From Thereva unica (Eukaryota > Arthropoda > Insecta > Diptera > Therevidae), in contig OX465281.1 in NCBI GenBank assembly GCA_949987705.1, forward strand, positions 154,990,380 through 155,054,379: a stretch of 64,000 nucleotides of DNA, read 5' to 3'. The notes beneath the pieces are model-generated. The model ran no database searches and was not told where the DNA came from. It saw only the letters and a program-made list of their open reading frames with translations. Shown here one piece after another: positions 1 to 11,200 of this stretch. The translations under genes were made by a program, and so were the position numbers. Numbering within the stretch: position 1 is the stretch's first letter; every line of letters starts with the position of its first letter.

Positions 1-1450
1 AACACGGATCAATAAGAGCTCGACAAACTTCCTTTCGTCCCATTGGTGAAGAAATGGTAACTAAGGCTGTAGCTAAAAGAACATGCTCTGATCTGGAGGG
101 CTGACTGACCAAGAAGCATTGGGATGTAAAAGGCTCGGTACTACCATTGGTGGACATGAAGGCTTGTGTCGCGAAGGCATGCTTGGGCGATTGTTCCGGT
201 TCAATATTCCTGTCTTGAAGTTCTGCTGCACTCTGCTCCTTATGCAATGTGGTATGATGGGACTTTCCACAGATGAAGCACTTGGATTTGCTTGGGCACT
301 TAGCGGCGAGATGACCTGTTCCTAGACAATTCAGGCAAAGACCCTTGGATTTGATCAGATCTGATTTTGTTTTGTGGTCATAGCCTAAGTATTTTGGGCA
401 TTGTCGCAGAACATGACTTTCATGACAAATCTGGCATGACGGTCCAGTAATGACGTGAAATGTTTGAGGCTTCCGCCAAGATCGGTCCTGTTGGCTTGTT
501 GGTTTGTATTCAGGGGGTGGAGGTCTTCTTTTCGGTGTGATTGCCTCCAAGGTACGGAAACGTGCCTCCAAAAACTGTCTAAGTTCATCCCATGACGGAA
601 GTGCTACATTTGAACCAAGCGATTGTTCCCATAATGCTGATGTTTCATATGGCAATCGTTGCCCAATAAGATACACGACGATAGGGTCCCAAGAGGATGT
701 TTCAACATCAAGATTCTGAAGAGCGGCAAGGCTTTCAGAAGTTTTGTCTAACAAGCTTTTGATGCTATTGGCAGATTCAAGCTTTACTACGGGTTGCCCA
801 AATAAAACGTCGAGTTGAGCCTTGACCAAAATTCTTTTATTTTCATATCGTGCTACTAATGTGTTCCAAGCGCGCTCGTAATTCGCGGCGGTAATGGGAG
901 TGCTATTAAGAAGATTTTTAGCTTCTCCAGCTAAGTGTGCCTTTAAATACTGCATTTTATGCACAGGCGGTACCTGGTCATTATTGTGCACTAAGGATAA
1001 AAACATGTAATAAAATGGGGTCCACGATAGGTAATCTCCAGAAAAAATTGGGAGGGATATCTTGGGGAGCCTAACATCGCCATTTCTCGAATGGACCTGA
1101 ACAATCGTCCTCTCTCCATCTTCATTTATTTTGACCGTATTTTCCTTACTAGGATGATCACGTTCTGAGTCCGTTGAAATCTTTGTATACGCGTCGATAT
1201 AGAATTCTTCGAATTGGGAATATACTTTGTCTAAGAAATACTTTTGGTTTTTTTCGCTCTCTTCGGTAGCTGCCAAAATAATCTCTCGATGTCGATTCTT
1301 AAATTCCTTCAAATATGCTCCTAAGTTATCCAACCGAATCTTATAATATAAACTTTTCACGCTTCGTTCTGCTCCATCTTTTCGATTATTACCCATAAAG
1401 GGGTCAGTCTCACGTATTACTAAATATTGTAGTTTAATTAAGTCCTCCAT
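1..1450 (-). CDS. BEL/Pao retrotransposon gag and start of protease (partial)
   Basis: Reading leftward from the ATG at 1450 the frame stays open to the window edge, about 483 codons without a stop. The protein has an N-terminal helical part, then a block typical of BEL/Pao gag (DUF1759-like: LPKISLPIFSGD, followed by YLSWTPFYYMF and an LKAHLAGEAKNLL segment). Two cysteine-rich knuckles follow (CQICHESHVLRQC, then CLNCLGTGHLAAKC and CFICGKSHHTTLH). The last visible residues, CRALIDPC, lie where BEL/Pao proteases carry their catalytic Asp. Gag would form the particle core and bind RNA, and the protease would process the polyprotein. Reverse transcriptase and integrase would lie left of the window. 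No internal stop or frameshift is visible, so this copy may be young. The family is inferred from motifs. Confidence 0.85.
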   Translation of the reverse strand, partial: MEDLIKLQYLVIRETDPFMGNNRKDGAERSVKSLYYKIRLDNLGAYLKEFKNRHREIILAATEESEKNQKYFLDKVYSQFEEFYIDAYTKISTDSERDHPSKENTVKINEDGERTIVQVHSRNGDVRLPKISLPIFSGDYLSWTPFYYMFLSLVHNNDQVPPVHKMQYLKAHLAGEAKNLLNSTPITAANYERAWNTLVARYENKRILVKAQLDVLFGQPVVKLESANSIKSLLDKTSESLAALQNLDVETSSWDPIVVYLIGQRLPYETSALWEQSLGSNVALPSWDELRQFLEARFRTLEAITPKRRPPPPEYKPTSQQDRSWRKPQTFHVITGPSCQICHESHVLRQCPKYLGYDHKTKSDLIKSKGLCLNCLGTGHLAAKCPSKSKCFICGKSHHTTLHKEQSAAELQDRNIEPEQSPKHAFATQAFMSTNGSTEPFTSQCFLVSQPSRSEHVLLATALVTISSPMGRKEVCRALIDPC

Positions 1451-2592
1451 GTTTACGGACTTGGATATGTAATAAGATAAATTATGGAACGAACTCACCC
1501 GATCTATGCCTTTGACCCTGTTGACCTTAATTACTCCACTCTTGCAGGTTTCTTCAAATTCCAGTTACTAATTCAAATTAAATTACTTCTTGATCTTATT
1601 CACAATTTGTTTAGTCATTTAGCAAGGTACGCACATATGAAATAAATTTACTAACGACACTTGATAACGTGCACCGTTAATTAAGCAAATGTTCAAGTTT
1701 CGAATATTATCACGACCACGCTCTTTTAGATTATAAAAGGAAGTTTAAAATTCATTTAAATTTCGAACGACATATGTATATGAAATATTAAAAGGAAAAC
1801 TATACTTACTCAGCCACCATAACAAATCCATTTGACAGAAGAAGAAGAAAAAAAAGACGATCAGCTGTTCATATATTTCGAAATTCTAAATCAAAGTTCC
1901 CCACCAATTTCCGAAGCAAAATAAATATCGGCGCACAGTCAGCGTCAAACTCAGATCACTTTTGATCTTTAAGCGTGCTTGAGCTTAAATCTATTAGAAA
2001 AATTGAGCTTTGAGATTTTTCTGATAAATAAAGTGATTTCAATCAGACCCAAAAGAGACCGAGTTAAATTCTCTTTACTTTCGCCAGGATCTACTGACGT
2101 GGCTGAGTCGATATCCATCGAAGACCGAGTTGAAGGTTTTCATTCCTATCCTATACAAGATCCGCTAACGAGATTGAGTTAGCATCCCAGACCCACAGAG
2201 GTCGTTAATTCGCATCAATTATTATTTCAGAAAAAACCCGGAAAACTCCCAAAGGAAACCAGCGCAGAGGCAACCAATAAAGGAAAATCCACGATAGTCA
2301 GCGCAGAAGCAACCAATAAAGGAAAATCCACGATAGTCAGCGCAGAAGCCGCAGAAGCAACCAATAAATGAAAATCCACGATAGTCAGTGCAGTTGGTTT
2401 CGGACGCGAGGCACACGTACTAGTTGATAATTAGCATAAAAATAACGTACACAAAATTTTTGAGATAAGAAATTGTAGCAAATTTTTGAATTGAATTAAA
2501 TGTAGTAAAATTGAAAGCAATCATTCTTTATTTGAATCACACCCTTCCGGCACCTTCTCATTTAGTCAGAATTAAATTGATAATTCTGAACA
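1451..2592 (-). mobile_element. Leader and probable 5' LTR of the BEL/Pao element
   Basis: This stretch lies upstream of the BEL gag start. The right limit is placed at 2592 because the minisatellite resumes there and the minus strand begins TGTTCAG, a plausible LTR start. The LTR/leader boundary and the primer binding site could not be fixed: a TGG on the minus strand near 1552 is one candidate. A GTAAGT-like splice donor follows a short ATG frame near 1808 on the minus strand, but no convincing acceptor was found. No other coding capacity is seen. Confidence 0.4.
2262..2387. repeat. 39-bp tandem repeat, three units
   Basis: Two perfect-length units (2262-2300 and 2301-2339), each starting GCGCAGA and ending CGATAGTCA, are followed by a third with a small internal duplication of GCAGAAGC (2340-2387). 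The units differ at only a few positions. They lie inside the presumed LTR or leader of the BEL element and could be an enhancer-like array, as tandem arrays in insect LTRs often are. That role is inference. Confidence 0.85.
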
Positions 2593-2834
2593 CTTTCAAT
2601 TGATACCCATGTTGAGGGGGTAGTGAAGAAGTGGTAATCCGCCCTCTTGCGACCGCCCATATGGATTTTACGACATAGCTGATTGTATTCTACTTATCAT
2701 ACCCTTTCATTTGATACCCATGTCGAGGGGGTGGTGAAGAATATGGTAATGCGTCCACTTGAGATGACCGCGGTGGATCTAACTATTTATTCAGTATACT
2801 ATATTGCTTATTGTATTCTACATATCATTCCATT
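2593..2834. repeat. Minisatellite (about 125 bp unit), left part
   Basis: Two degenerate units are recognisable by the recurring core TTTGATACCCATGT, a GGTAATCCGCCCTCTTG box, and a TATTGTATTCTAC box. The array is cut at 2834 by element A. The last four bases, CATT (2831-2834), recur after the far LTR of A, and joining the two sides restores a normal unit, which shows A inserted into an existing array. Confidence 0.8.
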
Positions 2835-3259
2835 GGTGATGAAATCAATCAGTAATCATATGCCTCAAAAATATGTAAATATGCAGTCATATAAGTAAGC
2901 AAAATAAATTACATAATAAGAACGCACCTCAAATCAATACCGTCCAAAGAGAATGCATGCACACACAAAATGCTCATTATATGGGTCATGAAATTAAATG
3001 GACAGGTGTTTGAGACGCGGAAATATATTTTTATTTGTAGATTACTTGTAATTAATTTTTGTATAAATAGAGTAAGAATTTTACAATAAAGACACTCGAA
3101 ACTCAACCAACAATCAGACACAGTATTATTCATTACGGAGTCGTGCTTTTAAGCTACTCCACCACAATACAAAGCAAAGCGAACCTCGCTACTCTCCCCA
3201 GCAGCTAAGCATTGTTGCTAGTCCTCTATCCAGCATCGAAGAATCGAGGGACTACTACA
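2835..3259 (+). repeat. 5' LTR of element A
   Basis: The 425-bp LTR starts GGTGATGAAATC, where the 3' LTR has TGTGATGAAATC, so the first base of the usual TG has changed, and it ends CTACTACA. A TATA-like TATAAATA lies at 3062-3069 and an AATAAA at 3085-3090, the order expected for promoter and polyadenylation signals. An inverted copy of this LTR lies at 19414-19824 and a forward fragment at 19930-20093. Confidence 0.9.
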
Positions 3260-3665
3260 TGGCGACCGTGACAACTGAGATTGAAGCTGCGTTCCAGAGA
3301 ATATTTACAACATTAGAGAAAAACATCCCGGAAAGGAACATCGAGGGATTGACGCTATACAAAACAAACCAGCCAATACTTCAGAAGCCGACACTACAGC
3401 CGTCAACCACAACATCTTCAACTGAAAAACAGCAGGCCCCCGTAGGTTAACGATCGAAGAATACAGAAAGCGACTGGAGAACAGGAGGACACAAAAAGAA
3501 GGAAAAAAGAAGACAAGAGGAGGAGCACGCGCCAGGCTAGGCAGAGAGGTTGGAAAATACATACTACTGGAGATAGCAAGCACCCAGGAGGAAAAGAATA
3601 AGTATCAGCAGTTACTGGCACAAGCCAAAAAGGAACACAACAGGGCAAAAAGGATAAAACACTAG
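3259..3665 (+). pseudogene. Element A leader ORF, left-arm copy, frameshifted
   Basis: The ATG uses the last base of the LTR (A3259) and the first two bases of the primer site, so the first codons (MATVTT) translate the primer site. The frame breaks near 3428 by loss of one A in a run, giving a stop at 3448-3450. The inverted copy at 19007-19414 keeps the frame for 135 residues. The product has a helical N-terminus, a Thr/Ser-rich linker and a very basic, Lys/Arg/Glu-rich C-terminus likely to form a coiled coil. It ends well before the gag-like MSFDIKT frame. Its function is unknown. It may be a leader or gag-associated RNA-binding peptide (inference). Confidence 0.6.
3260..3273 (+). other. 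Primer binding site of element A
   Basis: TGGCGACCGTGACA immediately follows the LTR end, with no spacer. It would pair with the 3' end of a tRNA, most likely tRNA-Arg as in mdg1/412 relatives (family knowledge, tRNA not checked). The inverted copy lies at 19400-19413. Confidence 0.75.
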
Positions 3666-3823
3666 ATGACAAACGAGGAAACATTACGGCACATAGGGAA
3701 ATACGCGCCCGGATTTTAAAAAAAAATATATAATAATATTATACAAATAATAACAATATACATATGTATAAGTAAATGATAAAATAAATAAATAAATACA
3801 ATAAAATAATAAATAATGCAGGC
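3666..3823 (+). other. AT-rich leader spacer of element A
   Basis: This is simple AT-rich sequence with (AAAT)n-like runs. At its right end lies the ATG of a 36-41 residue membrane-type ORF (AATGCAGGCGTAT), which is split here by insertion of element B. Confidence 0.6.
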
Positions 3824-3827
3824 GTAT

Positions 3828-5745
3828 TGTAACGGTCAGTTTTGCCTAAATATCTACTTGACTAAAAATTACTGTGGGGAAGAAAATCGAGTAGTTGGTT
3901 GGGAACAAAAAGGTAGGCGGGGAGAAATGAAAAAAACAGAAAAATGGGGATTCGAATTTTTGACGTAGGGATTTTTGGTCCGGAAAAAGTTTTCGGAAAA
4001 ATTGAAATTTAGCTGGGAGAAAAAAAAATGAAATTCAAAAAAAGAAATTTTTTTTTACATTCAAGGAAATAAAAAACTTGGAATTTTGAATTGTTTATAC
4101 TGGATACCCATGAAGCAAAGTCGCGTACTAAAAATAATGAGGATTTAGCACGGGAATCTTAAAGAAGAAGAGGGCCATACGTGATGATAAGGATACTGCG
4201 GAGAAAATTTTAAGGAATCGAATTGTACAGAACAATTTATGTGTATACTAGTGTTCGTCAGATGATGCGTCGCATCAACCTTGCACCGAAGCAATATAAG
4301 GACGACTTGTTAAACTTCTGTTAATTGAGGATGCTGTAGAAGTGTATAGTGAGCAAGATTTAGTGTTAGCAAGCTTTTGCCAATCAAATAAGAAGTTACG
4401 TCTTCAGTATCTGCAAGGGCAGAAAATTTGTCTAGTGAAACCCTCAGCGAGGAAGGTTCATCAATGATTTTGGACCTGGCAACCTATTCGAAGTATATTT
4501 AAAACCATATTTATTGGAAGCGTACAGACCTGGGCGATAGTTTCATCGTTCGTGGAGCGGTGTGTGTCACCGAATTTAAAGTTGTGGTTACTGATCCTGA
4601 ACCTTATTGCCTCATATCTCCAGATATAGTTAATTTATGTGATGGTGATACAATTAAACGAAGAAGAGGAATCGCTAAATGTGTTGGGGTATTTCTTTTC
4701 GTATATATTTGAATGTCTAAATTCTTTTCTACACATATACACTTGCATGTTGCGTTTACAGACATTAGATATTGACTTCATTTTATCACCACTAAAATAA
4801 TTTTTTTTGATTATCACATATTTAAATAACACTCTCAATAACAAGAAAGTAACTAATAGAAGTACAAATAATCTTTACAAAGGAAGACAAAATAATTTAA
4901 TGTTTTTACTTAAAAGTTGTGAATTTATCATACATTTTGTTTAATGGTAGTAGTAGTAACGTTATAATCTTATTTATAATTATTTGTGAATTTGTTTTGC
5001 TCCTTGTCGGAACTAGTTTATTCTTTGTTGTTTTCTGTTCTCCATGTAAGAGAACCTGTTGTTTGTGATAACGGTTGTAAAAAAACGACGAGTACTGGCG
5101 CCAATACCACGCGTTTTTCTTTTTCTTCAGTTCTTCTTACAGATATACCCATGATAATTTAATTGTATATTAACTTTTTTTTAATTTGAGCGTTGGAATT
5201 CGAGATCTGACAAGGATCCGCGATTGTTGTCTTGAAATAGTGACGTGTCAGTTATCCATTGTATTGTTTGGTTGTGTTAACTGTTTTCCTGCAATAAACA
5301 GGCATATTAAATGATTGTAACGAAAATGTCTGTGTATTAGATTTTTTCTTTGTGGAATGGTTGGGGCGGATTTCTTTTCTTTTTCAGGGTTCTTAAATAG
5401 TGCATTCTCCTGAAGCTGATAGTATTCTATACTAATAGCTGTCAGGGGAACGAACTGCCATGACGAGGCACAGGCGATGACCGGAGAATGATGGAGGCGG
5501 GATTCAAAGTTGCCTAGGCACAGGTAAGTGGTGAACCAACCGCGGTAAGCCCCGGCCACACACCCCACGACCCCTCCGGCGAGCTAGACAACTCCGTGTG
5601 GCCGGCGTAGGAGTTCCGGATTTTCTTTTTATTTCTTATGTATGGTGTTGGCTCCTTGGCCATGCTCTTCCGGGCTTGTGGCTAAGGGGGTAACACCTCG
5701 CATAAGTGGCGCCCACTATTTAGATCGCGCCATTATGCGGTTACA
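3828..5745 (+). repeat. 5' LTR of element B
   Basis: The 1918-bp LTR starts TGTAACGG and ends GGTTACA, and is matched by 12031-13948. Short open frames inside it (for example antisense 5248-5568) occur in both LTRs and look incidental. The last 200 bp are GC-rich (CCGGCCACAC and CGGCGAGC motifs), unlike the AT-rich body. Confidence 0.92.
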
Positions 5746-5749
5746 TAAA

Positions 5750-5761
5750 TGGCGCCCAACG
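5750..5761 (+). other. tRNA-Lys primer binding site of element B
   Basis: TGGCGCCCAACG lies four bases (TAAA) after the LTR end and is complementary to the 3' terminus of insect tRNA-Lys (ending ...CGTTGGGCGCCA). The match stops after 12 bases. A separate tRNA-Lys-like segment lies near the other end of the element at 11875-11940. Confidence 0.85.
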
Positions 5762-7126
5762 AGGCTTTTAAAGCCCGTTAAAGTTCCTTCACGGACAATG
5801 TATCTTTTCTGGTATACAATACTACTTGTGCCTGCACGGCCAACCTCTTATTTTTTGTTTATGAATGGTTCACCACATTTACCAAGCGCTCGCTGTGGGC
5901 TAAGGTAGTACCGCGAGGCCTTAGTCCTTGTCTATTTTTCGAATTTTTTTCAGCATCCTTGTCCAAATTATATGTGAATTTTTCTTTGTTTTCGCTTTTA
6001 GGCCTACCCGTTCTCTTCTGCGGTAACTTCTTCGGTTTGGCATTAGCTTCGAACCGTGCTATCCTTCACGGCTTGCTAACAAGCGGTGTTCGCTTGGCCA
6101 TGCGTGAAGGGGTAGTAGCGGTTCATCTTTGTCTTGGTTCTTGGTTGATGTCTGTGTTAACAGGCGTGATACCGCCTGACACTGCGTCAGTCCAAGGTCA
6201 AGACCCTGTTTAATTTTTCCTGATGGTCTTGAAGTTGGGACAAGGGCTTAACCGTCTTTGGTAACAGGCGTGTTAACGCCTGCCACTGCGCCCCTTTGTT
6301 CCTTCGGAAGGTCCATTCAGTTTATTAAATTCTATTTTTTGTTTTTGTCCTGATTCGTTTTTCTCCGTCTGTTCCTCCCAACTGATTGATTTTCCGAAAG
6401 GTAGCTCGGTTGGGGTTGAACAGCGGATTCCCCAAATTTTTTTATTTTTGAAGAAGTTTCCCTTTCGTGGCGATGCGATTTTGAGTTCCGGTTCCGTCCT
6501 TCTTTCGGTGCGGACCTGAAGCTGTGTCGGCGACCTTGATGACACTTGGTGATGACTATGCTTCATAGTTTTCACCAACTGCCATCGAGGACATCGACCA
6601 TGCGGGAGCCCTGAGGGGAATTGTTATCCGTCTCAACCATTCCTCGCTTATACTGAATTAAAGCACATAATCACCTCACCTACACTACCATATATAGGCA
6701 CTAATACACTTTGGCTGTTTTATCGCTATTCACTAATCAGCGTTGGTTGTGTTTTTTTGAGGTATACTCACATACTTTCAATATTTATTTGATTTGTTAT
6801 TAGGCATTTGTTGTTATACTAATTGCTGTTGATTTTATTGGCTGTTATATTTGAATCTATTTTCACACAAATTTTTTTGTCCTTTCCTTCTTCGAACCTT
6901 CTGTGCGGGTTGGGTAGAAGAACGTATATCGTTGGTTGCTACTATTGTAGATATTTATTGGCATAAACTGGTTGTGAGTATAACCGCGAGTTCGTGTTCG
7001 GGGATTACTCTTGCTGTGGGCAATAATTTTTCATATCCTTCGTTATCTATTTTTAGTGTACTTCCTTGTAGCTCGATCTCGAGGATAGTTTCTTTTTGGG
7101 TTGTGATTATATCGTGGGGTTAAATT
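5762..7126 (+). other. Long untranslated leader of element B
   Basis: There is about 1.36 kb between the primer site and the gag ATG. GTAACAGGCGTG-type phrases recur near 6160 and 6260. Open frames at 5959-6213 and 6851-7123 are short and hydrophobic with no recognisable domain. The region is expected to hold packaging or translation-control signals, but I see no specific one. Confidence 0.5.
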
Positions 7127-8236
7127 ATGGAGCTTAGAAGTGGGAGGACTGCAGGTACCACTTCGGGTGGAGGCAATCTCCCTAACGGAACCGAAGCCGG
7201 CCAGGGGGACTCACCAACCTTCCCCAATCCTACTCCCTCGCTTGAGGAGCAAGTCGCCCAGTTGCGACAAGTTCTAGACACCTTGTTATCTCAGCAGCGA
7301 CCTGCTGAGGTCCCTATGAACCCTGGGGTACCCAGGGATCAGCAGTCCACCCCGGAGGCTTCCACACCTGCTGACGGCAGGTTAGATTTTTTGCCTGGGA
7401 CCCAACATCGCAAGTCTCCGGTTACGTACTGGAATTTAAAGTTCTCCGGCGAGGACAAGTTGTTGTCGGCGGAGGAATTTCTGTTCAGGGTAGAACTGAG
7501 GGCTCGCGATGATGGGGTCGAACTATCGGAAGTCTGCCGACATTTCTCCTCGATGTTGTCGGGACGAGCTACCGATTGGTACTGGTCCCAGTTTCGACGA
7601 CAATTCGTAGATCCTGATTGGGCGACGATTAAACTTCAGATTACAAGTTATTTCCGAACGCGAGAGTCCGATGAGGAACTGATCCTCCATATGATGGATA
7701 CCAAGCAACACACGCTTTCGTTTGATGACTTTTCTGCTCAACTGCTGTCGTTGTATAATAGAATGACTAAGCCGATGTCGGAACACGGTTTGATAGGAAT
7801 CGTGATTCGTAACTTAAACTACACGTTAGGTTCGGCGATAATAGGACAGAATTTCACCAGCATGCAACAGTTGCGTGAGACTTGCATTCGAGTCGAACGC
7901 TGGCAGAAGCTGAAGCGAGTAGAGCGTAGGCCTGATCGGCAGCTACACGAGGTTGAATATCCATCTACCTATCCGCCTGAACATTTACACCCGGACTTAC
8001 CAACACCCGAAGTTGACGAAATGACGGCGCCGCGTCAGAACCAGACGAATCCACGATCGCTCCGATGTTGGAATTGCCAGCAACCGGGTCATCCATTTAT
8101 GGACTGCCCGTCTGAAACTCGTGGCCTATTTTGCTACAAGTGTGGCAAGCCAGGAGTCGTCACACCAGTGTGTCCTACCTGTCAGGGAAACCGGAGCGGG
8201 GGTGCGAGACCGTACGGGAGTCCGCGCCCGAGCTAA
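7127..8236 (+). CDS. gag: Element B gag polyprotein
   Basis: The 369-residue product has a Gly/Pro-rich N-terminus, a helix-rich capsid-like middle (WNLKFSGEDKLLSAEEFLFR, then an RATDWYW segment typical of Ty3 gag) and two C-terminal cysteine knuckles. The first, CWNCQQPGHPFMDC (from residue 314), is a normal CCHC. The second, CYKCGKPGVVTPVCPTC (from residue 336), has Val where His is usual, a variant I believe is common in insect Ty3 gags. Gag assembles the particle and packages RNA. Its stop (TAA 8234-8236) lies inside the pol overlap and in the loop of a small hairpin, downstream of a slippery heptamer at 8185-8191. Confidence 0.9.
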   Translation: MELRSGRTAGTTSGGGNLPNGTEAGQGDSPTFPNPTPSLEEQVAQLRQVLDTLLSQQRPAEVPMNPGVPRDQQSTPEASTPADGRLDFLPGTQHRKSPVTYWNLKFSGEDKLLSAEEFLFRVELRARDDGVELSEVCRHFSSMLSGRATDWYWSQFRRQFVDPDWATIKLQITSYFRTRESDEELILHMMDTKQHTLSFDDFSAQLLSLYNRMTKPMSEHGLIGIVIRNLNYTLGSAIIGQNFTSMQQLRETCIRVERWQKLKRVERRPDRQLHEVEYPSTYPPEHLHPDLPTPEVDEMTAPRQNQTNPRSLRCWNCQQPGHPFMDCPSETRGLFCYKCGKPGVVTPVCPTCQGNRSGGARPYGSPRPS

Positions 8237-11200
8237 GCTCGCCCGTTTTCCCTACACATTCCTTATATACACCTGATATGACTACCATCAGCGACTTTAC
8301 GTCAACTGATGCTCTTCCTGTTTTTCCCTCTGAGGAGGTTAAACTTTCGTTCCTTTCCCGTTGGAAGAGATATATCTCCACTCGTGCCCGCATCTTTTCG
8401 GAGCCACCTTTTGTGGACTCCCTAATTTCCAAGCATACCCCTCCCCAAATTAGGGTACGAGCAAAGGAGAAGCGACAATGTTTGCAGAAAAATGTTTCTG
8501 CCTTCATCTCTGATTCGTCAGATCCTCGGCTGTTTACGAAGGTCCTGTTAGCTAATGAGGAAGTGGTTGGTTTGTTGGACAGTGGTGCCACTGTTAGCTG
8601 TTTGGGAAGAGATGCCGAAGCGTTTCTAGCTAATCATCCCGAAGTGACAGTCTACACTTTGCACTCTGTAGTGCATACTGCTGACGGGGCTCCGCAGAGA
8701 CTTTGCGGTTATATTCGAGTTCCGATATCCTTTGGAGGAAGGACCCGTGATATAACCATCTATGTGGTGCCCAGTCTCAGCCAGAGACTGTACCTAGGGA
8801 TGGATTTTTGGAATCTTTTCGGCCTAGCTCCCCAAATAGTCGGCGAGATAAACGCTCCATCCGTGTCTGCAAAAATGCACGACTTAACGTCCACGCAATG
8901 CGAACGGTTGGAACGCATCAAGGCCAGATTTCCCTCTTTTGATGTCTTCGGACTGGGAAAGACTAACCTGGAGGAACACATCATTGACACTGGTGACTCA
9001 GTTCCCATTAAACAGAGGCATTATCCCGTCTCACCCGCTGTACAACAGTTGATGTATGGTGAGTTAGACAGGATGTTGTCGCTGGGGGTGATTGAGCCAT
9101 CAAATAGTCCCTGGAATTCTCCAGTGGTGTTGGTTCGTAAACCAGGTAAGGTCCGCCTGTGCCTTGACTCTCGCAAGGTGAACAGTGTCACTATCAAAGA
9201 CGCCTATCCTCTTCCGCACATTGATGGTCTTCTTGGTCGTCTTCAAGACACCAAGTTCATCACGAGCTTAGACCTGAAGGACGCCTTCTGGCAAATCCCT
9301 TTAGAGAAGAAGTCGCGAGAGCGGACAGCTTTCACTGTCCCCGGTCGTCCACTGTACCAGTTCACAGTAATGCCTTTCGGCTTATGTAACGCCCCACAGC
9401 GCATGTGTCGCTTGATGGATAAAGCCATCCCGGGCCATTTACGTGAAAACGTTTTTGTCTATCTGGACGACCTGCTCATTGTTTCACCTGACTTTGACTC
9501 CCACCTAAAGCTTTTGGACGAAGTGGCCAGCTGTCTCCGTCGTGCGGGGTTAACTATCAATTTAACTAAAAGCAAATTTTGCGTGACTGAAGTCAAGTAT
9601 CTCGGCTTCATAATTGGTGATGGGACTCTGAAAACCGATCCTAATAAGGTGACGGCCATCATGGACTTCCCGACTCCGAAGTCTCATAAGCAGACTCGGA
9701 GGTTTTTGGGTATGACCGGATGGTATCAGCGTTTCATACCCAATTATGCTAGCGTGGCTTCTCCAATCACGGATTGTTTGAAGTCTAAATCTTTTAGTTG
9801 GAATGATGAGGCCCAGCAGTCGTTCGAGACTTTGAAAAAGCTGATGACGGAAGCTCCTCTTTTAGTCACTCCAGATTTTTCTAAGCCTTTCTATATTCAG
9901 TGCGATGCCAGCAGGACTGGTGTAGGTAGTGTGCTTTTTCAAAAGGACATGGATGGAGGAGAACATCCGATTGCTTATATGTCCAAGAAATTGAACGGGG
10001 CACAACGGAACTACACCATTACTGAGCTCGAATGCTACGCAGCCGTGCTGAGTATAAAGAAGTTTAGAGCGTATGTTGAGGGACAGACTTTCACGGTCAT
10101 TACTGACCATGCAAGTCTAAAATGGCTCATGAGCCAGAAGGAGCTTAACGGCCGTTTAGCCCGGTGGAGTCTTAAGCTTCAGGGGTTCGACTTTACAATC
10201 GAACACCGTAAAGGCACCCACAATGTGGTTCCCGATGCCTTGTCACGCATGGATTGCGTTGACGAATTGTCCTTGTGTTTCGACGTGGACTTAAATGCCC
10301 CGTCTTTCAAGTCCCGTGAATATCTTCGTCTGGGTGATAGCCTCAGGCAAGCCTCACCGCAGCTACCAGACCTGCGAGTTGAAGATGGGTACGTTTTCAA
10401 GCGTACATCACCACGTACTGGAAACCCGATTGTTGACGATCTGACATGGAAGTTGTGGATTCCGATGGAATTGACCGCGTCGCTCGTCGATTCGTATCAT
10501 TCGCCTCCCCAAGCCTCGCATGGTGGAGTAGGGAAAACCCTAGCCCGATTGCGATGCAAGTACTTTTGGCCAGGTATGGCAAAACAAGTTCGGGAATTCA
10601 TCGCCAAGTGTGAGGTCTGCAAGACCACCAAAGCCCCCAGTTCAGTACTTCGACCACCTATGGGAAACCCCATGGATGCGTCGAGGGCGTTCCAATTTTT
10701 ATACGTCGATTTCTTAGGTCCTTATCCCAGGTCGAAGAAAGGACACACGGCAGTATTTGTTGTATTGGATGCTTTCACTAAGTTTGTCTTCCTGCACCCC
10801 GTGTCCGCTGAGACCACGGCGGTGTCCGTCAAGTTTCTCGAGCAAACTATCTTTCATACCTTTGGAGTTCCTGAAACGGTCTTCTCCGACAATGGTCGGC
10901 AATTCACCTCCAAAGAGTTTGCTAAATTGTTGACCGACTATGGCGTACAACATGTGCGCACGGCTGTATATTCGCCTCACCCTAACGCTTCCGAGCGGGT
11001 GAATAGATCCATCCTAACCGCCATTAGGGCGTACTTAAAGGAGGATCATCGTGAGTGGGATAGACATCTGTCGTCCATTGAATGTGCTCTTCGTAGTACC
11101 CACCACGAGGCGATCGGCATGTCCCCGTATCAGGCCCTGTTTGGTAGCCATATGATCCTGCACGGATCAGCATATCCAGTCCTGAAGAAACTGAACGTTT

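Noticed and set aside
1551..1810. A spliced leader intron in the BEL element
   Set aside because: A GTAAGT-like donor exists on the minus strand near 1802, but the candidate acceptors lack a good polypyrimidine tract.
2262..2387. CRISPR-like array
   Set aside because: The units are directly adjacent with no spacers, in a eukaryotic retrotransposon.
5248..5568. 106-codon antisense frame in the B LTRs (also 13451-13771)
   Set aside because: It is identical in both LTRs because the LTRs are identical. There is no domain and it is antisense to the element.
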